From the NCBI GenBank assembly GCA_013398175.1, contig VZRZ01003178.1, forward strand, positions 395,868 through 459,867: a stretch of DNA of 64,000 nt. The letters are read 5' to 3'. Position 1 is the stretch's first letter. Each line of letters opens with the position of its first letter. The notes beneath the pieces are model-generated. The model did no database searches. It had not been told where the DNA came from and was given only the letters and a program-made list of their open reading frames with translations. Source of the stretch: Climacteris rufus. Its lineage: Eukaryota; Chordata; Aves; Passeriformes; Climacteridae. The position numbers were made by a program, and so were the translations under genes. Positions 54,601-64,000 of this stretch are shown here, piece by piece.

Positions 54601-57600
54601 TCCGAGCTGCTAAGACAGCAGATTGCCAGCCTTTGCTTCAGAACAGCAAACAAAATAAAGGTCAAGATTAAAGAGGAGAAGAGAAGTAAGGGAATAACAC
54701 CTTGGAGAAGAGCAGCAGGAAACTCATCCAGGGACACTGGAAAGTTTTTATGAGCAACAAATTGCCTATGTAAGAAGGCATGGGACACTTTTTACTGCAG
54801 CCAAGGCAGAATATTGAACCAAGAACCTGAAAAATGAACAAAACCTAGCAAACACATGCCCAAGAAAACAGCTGTCTGGCACGCTTTGGAGATAAACATG
54901 AGACCTTGTAGGACACTTTAAAGCGACTGACTTTATTAAGTGTTTAACACCAAGATTCAAAGAGGATATAAAATACAGGCAATACTTAAATCAATCAAAG
55001 AGGCCTCACACACTGAGCACCCAAAAATCAGTAACACACTTCAAATGCTGGTGTACTACCAACCTAAATTGCCTGCTCAAGTGCTTCATGCTCAAGTGCT
55101 TCACTTAGCCCTGGTGACTCCTCTTCTCATGTCCTCTGCTCCGGCCAGTGAAGCCACTACTATTTTAACATCAGCTCTGAAACTGAGTCTCTCAACACAT
55201 GCAGCTTCAGAAAGCCACAGGAAAAAAAAAATACCAGCTGTTTCAAGCGGCCTGAAGACTGGAAGTCTCCCCTCTCTCACATTCTGCCTTCCCCAGTCGT
55301 GTGGGGACTCTTCCCCACAGACTGACACAGGAACAAGGACCTGCCTGAAGATTCTTTTGTGGGTCACCTCTTCTTCTTCTCCTGGGAACTGCTGAGGCTC
55401 TTAGGTCAAAATCATCACAGGAAGTCAAAATCATCACAGGAAGTCACTTGACCCTTACTGCCTTTTTCAATCACGGTCAAGGGCTGCCCTTCGGGTTTTT
55501 CAGTATCTCAGTCTCCCTCCTTTCCTCCATGGCATAGCAAGAATGTTTTCAGCACTCGCACAACTCCCTCAGGTCTCCCTTGTTCCTGAATGACCAGGAC
55601 AGCTTGGGAGGACCAGCTCAGTTTTGTTTCCTCAGGAAACAAGAAGCTGTAGCTGTAGCCTGTCATAAACGCCTTGAAATCAGAATAGAAACTAGCAAAG
55701 AAATAGAAACTGGCAAAGAAGCAGAAATTAAGTCCCCAAGCCTGTAAGCACACATCCTGCACCAAAAGGAGGGAAAAAGCATTGTACAGGCAGGAGTGCC
55801 TCCCTGAGTTAGTCCCAGGGTGGAGAGAGATGCAGGAATAGACACCTGGGAGAAGAGTGCACCAACAAGGGCATTAGGTCCCCTGTGAGGAACTGCTGCC
55901 CCAATGCTCTACCTCCAGCAGTGTCCAAGAGCAGAGTCAGGGAAAAGGCAGTCTAGCACAAACCTGTAGTGATAACACCCCAAAAATACTCTTTCAGCAA
56001 TTTGCAGTCAGGAGCTTCCTATATCACAGGTGCTGTTTTCAGTCTGGCCTTTCAAAAATAGGCTTTATGACACTTTTTTTATCCTAGCAGTTCAAAAGCA
56101 ATTTCAACACCAAGTTTTTCAAAGGATAAAAATAAATAAATTCATGTACATTGAAAGCTGTTGTTTAACTTGAGGCTACTTTGAGTCATGCTGGATTTGC
56201 CACATTCTCTCTGGTGCACACATGCTTCCTCCTCTTGCACATGGATGTCTATTTTAATACCACATATTTTAGTCAGCAAATACTGATATAACATGCGCAT
56301 TTTATCAAAAAAGGACTACCAACTCGTGCAACATATTTCAAGCCGGGTAAGTTCTAGATGCTTAACAACAAAAGCATTCAATGTCAAACAGGTCTAGAAG
56401 ACTTTTGCAGCTTTCAGTCAGGAAAGCAGCAGAGCATCCTTTGGGATACTGACCTAAGAGCACAGCATCTATGAATGTACAGCAGATAGTCTGGCTGGCG
56501 CAAAAAGGACTTTGGTGGAACTGAATCAAGATCTTGCTGGGCCACCATGAAAAACTAGCACCCAGCTTTACACTGAGCCTAACTCCCTCAGCTGTGCTTT
56601 ACCCAGTGTAACACCTTGACTGATGCAATAACATACCAAGAAATTAAACCACATTCACTGGTCAGGTAGCTCCAGGTTTCACCTTTCTAACCCCAAGCTG
56701 CTTTGCTGTTCATACCTAGGCTTTGGCTGGAGTTATGAAATAGGGGACCCAGCCTTGTGATACACCAGCAGGTGTGAACCCTGTTCAGTCCTGGCTAGGA
56801 GAGGCCTTTGAATTCCAGCACTGCTAATCCTGCCCCATCTTACAAAGACACCTGGGGAGGATGGGACAGAAGCATCCCAAGGGACCAAACTGCCAGATCC
56901 CACGTTCATAGCCTATACCAGGCACAGCCAACCTGCAGGGCATCTTCCTTCCCATCATATCTTGGGGTGACATTTCTAGGTGGAAACACCTTAAATCTTT
57001 TACCACAGCAGTGTCAAGGCTCTGCCTCTCTGTTCAGCTCATGCTGGCTACCCTCATGAGCAGAGCTGACCAGATTCCACTCATCCAAGCCTCCCATAGT
57101 GGTTAAACGAGATGAGTGACCCCAACTCTACATGGTGTCCAACTCTTGACAATTGTAGTCCAACCTTTCTTTTCTCTAAAGGAACTAAAAATGCTCTGTG
57201 TTGAGACACAAAGGCCTCCCACTACCTGAGTGGTATCGTGCTCCTGCTCTAGGTCACTGTGGTGCCAGACCCATCAGTACATAAGATTTAGGAGAACAGG
57301 GTGTCTTACTCTAGGAAAAACTCTCTAGCTCCTTTATTCTGAATCAAGTGCAGCACGTCATCCATGTCATCTATGGACCAGCCAGGGACCCAAAAGTCAC
57401 ACTGGAAGAGGTCTGAGTGAAGACCTCAGCTGCTCATGGGAACAGCTGCATCCAACTCACCCAAAGACCTGTTCAAAGCTGGACTCAGCACTGAGGCAGA
57501 CACACACACATCCTCTGAGGAAGCCTTTACCCCTCAAGGTGCAGGAAGGACATTGACTGACAGGTATGTCCCGTTTTAATGGCTGAAACATCACAGCAGT

Positions 57601-59055
57601 GATTGCTCTCCCAGAACGCCAGGTATGCTGCAATGCCAGTCTGACTTCTTCCCTGGAACCATTCTCTTAGTGGCAGTACAAGGCATGGCAGTGTGGCACC
57701 CTGGTGTCCGGCCTGTACTCAGCCGCCGCTTCATAGGTGGTGGCAAAGAGCTGTGCTGCTGTTTACTGCAGTACCCCAAGGTGTGCCAGGCTGTCTGCTG
57801 CAGGGATCAGACACACCACTTGGTAGAGGACATCAATACCTCCCACTGTCTGAGCAGAGCACAGAAGAGACACTATTTGAAGACCTGAGTCAGAAAATCA
57901 CGAAGAGCTGTGAGCCGATGAGTCACACTGACATATGTTAGCTGCTACTTTAAAAGATTCCAGAACAAAAGAAAAAAAAAAGTAAAAAAGAGGCACACAA
58001 AAAAATGGATTCTCAATCTGTGGCAGTCCACAATCTCCAGTGAAGCTGTTGAGTCACTGATCTGCAGCAGCCAAGACCAATGTGGTGCGTTTGGGAAAGT
58101 TGTTAAGGCAAATAATTGTGCCAGAGCTTTTCATTTTCAGTGAGGCTCCACCCAATAACTGTTGATGGGAAGAGTCAGGATTATATCCCAAGTAGGCTGT
58201 CATTCTAGCTACTGTCACTGAGGACTGGAGACAGTGCCCTTCTCTTTCTCTGGGGAAGGGTCTCTCTCTGATGGGAGACACAACTGTTTCCCATACAATC
58301 TGGAGAACATCTTGGTGAAAGCAGCATTAAATATTCAGGGTCCAGCTCTTCTCAACTGCTCCAGCTTGTGCCTTTTATTCACATTTAATTCACATGAACC
58401 AAACTCCACTTACAAGCTGAATAGATAATTTTACTCCTTCAGTATTTATTTGAAGCTGCTGGTTAACACTGCAAATGCCCTTTGTCAACTTAGATTTACC
58501 ACCTCTCTAAAACCATTTTCAAGATGCAAAAGGAGAAGAGGGCTCCTAAGTTTGGGGTCTGTAGAACTTGACTTGCTATCTGTTCAAGCCAGACGGGGCG
58601 TAAGAGCATCCAATAGGATGCTGAGGACAAGGGTCCTCCCAGCAGCTGTTTGAGCAATGATCAGTGACACTGGGTTCCTCTCAACTATTTAGTCTACAAA
58701 TTCTGGATCTGCTAACCTTGGCTTAAATCTGGGACTATTTTTAGAAGCTTGAATAAAGAGCAGTCATCCAGTAGAGTACTTCACGCTTCCCGTTTTAGAC
58801 ATTGCATCCTTAGCCTGAGCGTAATCACCAGCTGAGCTGTTCAAGGTCAGCTCATGTTTCAGTCATTGCACTACCCCATTGCACCTTCTCCTGACGTCTC
58901 AGCAGACGTGTTCCAAGAGCCGGTGTCTTTCAAGTCGACTGCAAAAGGTCAATTCCCTACTCACCCGTCTTTGGAGAGGTGATGCCGGAAGAAGTCATTG
59001 GCTGCCAGTTTGATAGCCTTTTCTGGTGTCACCAGAGTCAGGTTCACTGCAGCCC
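45632..59055 (-). CDS. SLC25A22: Mitochondrial glutamate carrier 1, partial (last six exons)
   Basis: Exons in transcript order: 59055-58965, 50356-50238, 48631-48460, 47687-47533, 46675-46600, 45785-45632. All are GT-AG with matching phases, giving 254 residues plus the stop, equal to the human protein (323) from about residue 69 onward. The first ~68 residues must lie beyond 64000. Carrier-family signatures are clear: VTPEKAIKLAANDFF, TTPMEMLKIQLQDAGR and VNPCDVIKTRLQSLQ (PxD/ExxK/R type), and the end LFGIAQVVYFIGIAEFLLDM. Role: inner-mitochondrial-membrane glutamate/proton symport; human loss causes early epileptic encephalopathy. The loop at 48535-48631 contains an alanine run, PAAAAAEPA, coded by GCG/GCC triplets and differing from human. 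The paralogue SLC25A18 is an alternative, but the sequence resembles SLC25A22 more. Confidence 0.93.
55075..55104. repeat. 15-bp near-perfect tandem duplication
   Basis: GCTCAAGTGCTTCAT is followed directly by the same 15 bases with one change at the end, in the long SLC25A22 intron. Confidence 0.75.
55406..55443. repeat. 19-bp exact tandem duplication
   Basis: Two identical 19-base units, 55406-55424 and 55425-55443, inside the long SLC25A22 intron. A simple slippage product with no evident function. Confidence 0.85.
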
Positions 59056-62000
59056 CTGCACAAGGAAAAGAGGAAAAGGCCATTGGATAACGAGAAAAAA
59101 GGAATTGTTCACCTTCAGGAATGTACTGTAACTTCTGCTCAAAACTAAGGACAGATGAAGGAGAGCTCCCAGCGTATCAAAGGGAATTTAGAAATACAAA
59201 ACACTACTGAAAATTAACAAGATTTCTGCCTCCCAACACCTTGGGCTTGTGAAAACATCCCCAGATGTGTTTCTACTTTCCATTGCCATATGTACTTTGT
59301 AATTTCTTCAGCTTCACAACTACCTCCCACCATGTATACACTTCATACATCCTCTTCTCTCATCCAAGGATACATTCCTATGAATTCAGAAGGATGCAGA
59401 TCAAACCTTAAAAACAAGAGTATAAATTGGATTAACAACCAGTCCCAACTCCTTTGCAAATATTTTGTGATGCAGAGAAGCAAAAAGCACCCTGCCTGAC
59501 CTTCTCACTGGTGTCCTTGCTCCCTCCCCAAAAAACACCAGAGCAGCTTGACTACCAGGCAGTGTCCTTAAAAGACCTGGAGGCTGGATGAAGGCACCTG
59601 GCTCATCTGCACGGAAGTCGGCCAGCACCAGACCAATCCTCAGTGGCTTCCCCTGTGTATCACCACTGGGTGTCACCCCCAGAACAGCCACTGCTGAAGT
59701 GGCTTTTTGCCCACCACAAGCTGCAGCACACAGAAATTTCCCTTTAAGCTCCATGGCAAGGCTTGCTGGGGGACCTGGGGTGTAAACAAGCCTTGGCTCC
59801 ATGCATCCCCCACCCGCTGGAGTGCCCTTTTGTCAGGAGCAACAAACAGCAAATCCCTGTATTGTGCCTGTCACAATGAAAGGTCTGCATGGCCTGGCTG
59901 GCTGCTGTGGGCCGTGAACACTGGCATTAGTGCAGCACAGTGGCTGGGAGGCAGCTCTCAAGCTGCCCTGGGGGAAATGGGGTGAGGAGAGGGCCAGTCC
60001 CTTCCCAGCATACCGGGTTTTGCACCATTAGATTCACACTCCAGAACATTCTCCTCCATTTAAATCTTACAGCTCAAAAAGTCCTCCAGTGGATAACCTC
60101 AAGCTCTCCCTGCCTGCACTGAGCTCTAAGCCCTCCAAAGGAGCTACACTTGAGACTTGCTCATGGCCTAGGAACACCTTTGTAAGAACAAACACAAATA
60201 CAGGCATTTATGCTTGTGACTGAGAGTTAATCAATTTGTCCCAAAGATTCATTTTCCAAAGAGGAGACAGAGAAGCCTGCATCCCCACTGGGCTCTGAAG
60301 ACCTGGTGGGGTTCTAAAGCCTCGACACACCTAAAGAAAGGCAACTCAGTCCTCTATTCCTCAGGATGGACTTTCCTTCCTTCAAAAATTGAAAGACAGA
60401 GGTTTAGGGGGACTTTCCTCAGATTTAGAAACAAAATCGCAACTGGGACTTCTAGGACCAGAGCACAGGAATCCTTGGCTCCACATCCTCTGCTCAGAAG
60501 ACACATCTCCATCATCGAGGAAACTGCAGCAAGAAAAGAGACAGCCTTTGCTGTGCAGGGCTGGGCAGTCCAACACATCTGCCCCTCTTTCAACTCCTAT
60601 GCTCAGATTTTGCAGAAAATACAGAGTAAAGCTGCCTCATAGCATGCCAAGCCAGTGCATTCACTTCACACCAGCCACAACATCCAACAAATGCCATCAT
60701 CCTTTACAGCAAATTAATCAGCAGGGAGCAGGGCAGCCCTCTCACCCTTCCGGTTCTTTGCAAACTTTTAAGTACACCAGTGATTGCACTGCTTCAGTTT
60801 GATGTTCTTCCTACACATCATGTCCCCCCTGACCCGCCATGGCTCTTGCACGTGGTGACAAGCCACCCAGACACGACTCTCAAGCCCTACATCCAGCTTT
60901 TAATTCCAATCATATCAGGATCTACAAGGCAAACCCACACAGCCTGATTTTTAAGTGGAAGTGGCTACCCATGAAGTGTTTCCTCAAATGTCAAGTTGAA
61001 GAAAACTTCACCTACACTCCCAATGGCTAGAAAGTGTAACACCTGTACACTGACATGCAGCATGAATAGCCCTTTCCTTGGAAAAACAAGGAGAGAAAGA
61101 AAAAAGCATAAACCTGCTGCTCTTAACACCAGTGCAAAGGGTTCACTGAAAGAAAGCAAACAAACTCCAAACCATGAAGCAAGAAAGGTACACAAAAAGT
61201 ACACTTCCATGTGCTGACCTCCTCCAGGAACCAAGAGGCTTTCACAGAAATTTCTCTTCACTTGCAAATAAAGCAGAGAGTAAAAACACACAATATAGAG
61301 GGGAAAAAAAGCTAATGAACCTGTTTTTTCTCCTACATCTTTGATATTTTCAGTAAAGCTGCTTAGCAGAGAATGGATAATCCCTGTCCTGAATAATCCA
61401 TAACAGCTTCAATTTACTGGAGGAGAAATTAGACACTTCAGCTGCTGGTTGTGTGCTTTCCACACCATTTTCTTCTTTTTAGAAAATCTCTTCAATTCTG
61501 CCCATGCCAATGGGCACCTCCCTAATTAAAGCCAACCTTGGCCTATAGGCAATGCTACATGTACCAGAAGCAGCCAGACAAACAAAATGGAGAAATAAAC
61601 AGCAAGCATTAAAAAACAAAGCATTTTGAAAAGAAGTAAGGAAGCACTACAAAGAACAATGTCAACTAGGGGCAAAACCAGTTGTTTGCCAAGTGAACTT
61701 GTAAGTGCCCCCCTCTTCTCACCAAGCCTGGGTTTTTTTTTTTATTAAAACATGTTTTTCTCGAAGCCCTTACACACCACCAGCAACCTGCTTAACAGGG
61801 GGATTGAGTCATCCCAGCAAGGCACTGGGAGATATTACTAGCAGAGGCCAGGGAAGGCTGCCACACTGGTGCAGCTGAAGTGCAGCACCCTCCAAACGTC
61901 AGCAGCAGCAAAGGGCACTTCCCCAGCCTGACCTAGGCCTTTGGCTCCTGCCAGCTCAGCTAAACACTTGGTCTGCAAACAGCACTGGGATTGTCCAGGA

Positions 62001-64000
62001 CACATGCTGGCATCTTTAGGTGGCTTCTGGCTGGACTGTAGTAGGGAGCCAAGACAGCACCTCTCCAAGGGCCCCTACCACTGATGCCCAGGGTGTCCAA
62101 GAGCCCACAGGCAACTGTGGACTCATTTGTTTGGCATCATGTCTGTAGGCATCAACTCCTGGAGCACAGAGAGGGCTAGACAGCACCACCCAGCTTTGAG
62201 GCACCACTGCTACACAGATGTTATGGAAAAAAACATGAGGGAACTCCTCTTCTTCCTGCCACAAACAAACCCAAGAATCCCTGTAATTGTTGGGGGAGAA
62301 CTTGAGAGAAATGTTGGGATTGTTTATACGTCACACAGCTCGCTATGGGCTACTCATAAAAAGCAAGGACTTTGCCTGCCCACACAAATACCTTCAGAGG
62401 TGATTTCCAGAAAAGCATCCTACAAGCTAAAGCCTCTCTCCTGTTTGCACTGAGGATATTTGATTCACATGTGGTCACACAGCAGGAATGGCTGTGCCCA
62501 AACAGACCTTTCTGTCCTCCGACAGAGGCCAAAGGATCTGTAGGGACAACTGATGTGCTTGTGACTCCTCCACTGGGAGCAGCAGCTGCTACTTTAGCAC
62601 ATTAACATATAATCCTCCCAATTTCAGCTTAAAGGCTGCAAATAAGAGCTTGTGAGTCATTCAACAAATTCTGCTGGGGAACTAGGACAGATGGAGGGAG
62701 CACGAACCAATCCCACCACCTGATTTTCATCCTTCCCTATCCACAAGGCTTAGACATCTCTTTACCTTCTTTCCAGAAAAGTACTCACACATTCTTCACA
62801 GACTTTGGATGTATTTTACCTGCCAACCTCTCCCTGAGAGGGAGGGAAGAGCTGCTTATGTCAGCTCACAGAACTGAGGCACAGGGACCAGGACTGCTGC
62901 TCTTGGAGGACCCACCTTTGCACTCACTGGCCAGGCTGAAATATCTATGATTTTCTGGAAGGAGCTGGAGCTATTCACAAAAGGCCTCTCCAACCCAGCT
63001 CCCCATTAAATAGTCAGACATGACAAGCAAATTCAAGCTATTATCAGTTCCTTGGACATAGGTAGAGACGTGGACCAAGTCGACCAGACTTGTGAAAGGC
63101 TGGGAAAAGCAAGAGGTATGCAACCTTTGAGATTTCTGGTAGGGAGTGACAAGTGGCCTAGAGATGCACATCATCTCCACCACCTGATGCCTTACAGGAC
63201 TAAGCTGTCTCTCCCAAAAACCCTGATTCTCCCAAAAGCCCTGGGTCCTAGAATCTCCCCTGTAAGTTTCCCCAAACAGCTTCTTCCTTCTGCTTGCCAC
63301 CAAGCAGCCTGCCACTGCGTATTTACAGCCAAAGTTAACACAAGCTTGAATTCCTGGCTACAGAAGCAGCCAGCTTCTGGAAAAAATCAAAGGGGAACAC
63401 GTCACTGCTAGCATTGAAGATGGAGCTTGCCAGAGTTCCTCGGGGTTATTTGTCTTGTTGCCTGCCCCCAGGAAAGCTGACGCGAAGCAGCCAATCCATC
63501 CCCGCCATCCACCACACTCCCCTGAAACGCCCACCCACAAGTTGGGCAAGAGACACTGCTTAAACATCCAGTGCCTGCTCCAGGCTGGCCAGCCATAATG
63601 CCTGTGTTTCCTTAGGAGCTAGGGAAGAAGCAGCAAGAGACACTACACATGCCAAGAGCAAGGCGCCAGCATCGCCAGACTTCCGCTTGAAAAAACAAAG
63701 AGCAGGGACTCAATCATAGCAGCACTTTAATCAGGCTTTATCAGTGACTGAGTGCCACCAAGAATGCTATCTGAGCACCCCAGAAAAAAGCTGCATATGC
63801 AGGCAAGTGACTATCAGGATATAAAATGAACCAGAGCTCAGTGTCAACTAAGCCAGTGGGATTGTGCTGAAAGCCAGGATGGTATTCCACATTTCCCTCT
63901 GCTACAAGTGAAGTCAGGATTTGGCCTGCTGGTCCTCTCTCCTCAAAATCTTTTAAAAGTTTGTGTTTAAACTAGAAAAAGTATAATGTCAGCTGAGGAA
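59056..64000 (-). other. SLC25A22: SLC25A22 upstream intron, open at window edge
   Basis: Nearly 5 kb upstream of the first visible SLC25A22 exon. I looked on the minus strand for the missing N-terminal carrier exons (the GLIGVTCVFPIDLAKTRLQ region) and found none, so this is taken as one intron running off the window. No other gene or recognisable repeat was seen. Confidence 0.6.

Larger units (their letters stand above)
50357..58964 (-). other. SLC25A22: SLC25A22 long intron
   Basis: An 8.6-kb intron between the exon ending SKDG and the exon beginning KKLTLL. Both strands were read; no nested gene, RNA gene or mobile element was recognised. It contains small tandem duplications at 55075-55104 and 55406-55443. 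Confidence 0.7.

Noticed and set aside
56800..57600. Possible old CR1 LINE fragment in the SLC25A22 intron
   Set aside because: None of the familiar CR1 3'-end phrases could be matched, so no mobile element is called.
59056..64000. Possible N-terminal exons of SLC25A22
   Set aside because: No minus-strand stretch encoding the first carrier repeat was found by eye; those exons are presumed to lie beyond the window.

Overview
The window is vertebrate nuclear DNA, almost certainly from a bird and probably a songbird. The genes are split by GT-AG introns, encode vertebrate proteins, and sit in short, GC-rich, densely packed loci. An ERVL-type LTR of a kind common in passerines lies in one intron. 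I joined exons by hand, checking splice sites and reading phase; three complete genes and one partial gene result.

Layout. (1) 1-5799: CpG-rich left edge with a possible minus-strand 3' end, then about 5 kb without a recognisable gene, which may hold the PHRF1 promoter and first intron. (2) 5800-28500, plus strand: PHRF1, 17 coding exons, 1708 residues (RING, PHD, a 2.8-kb exon with an SR-like region, conserved C-terminal domain). (3) 28900-37540, plus strand: a multi-exon LRR-Roc-COR (ROCO, MFHAS1-like) gene of about 856 residues. This is the least expected gene, because PHRF1 and IRF7 are direct neighbours in human. (4) 41380-37275, minus strand: IRF7, 11 coding exons, 512 residues, convergent with the ROCO gene and probably overlapping it tail to tail. 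(5) 45634 to beyond 64000, minus strand: the mitochondrial glutamate carrier SLC25A22. Its last six coding exons are present; the 5' exons are off the right edge.

How the parts relate. IRF7 is the interferon-response master regulator. Its core promoter has an ISRE, a GAS-like site and an E-box. About 0.7-1.5 kb upstream lies a degenerate minisatellite whose core resembles palindromic NF-kappaB/STAT sites. The IRF7 locus also has a tandem array built from its own exon 2/intron 2 junction, an exact 24-bp in-frame duplication in exon 7, and a C-rich minisatellite in the last intron. The ROCO gene's presumptive first exon carries a perfect ETS-IRF composite element, so the ROCO-IRF7 pair may be an immune neighbourhood. 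PHRF1 (chromatin/ubiquitin) and SLC25A22 (metabolism) appear to be ordinary neighbours.

Limits: exon joins are read by eye, UTR ends are inferred from AATAAA hexamers, and family assignments come from recognised motifs, not searches.
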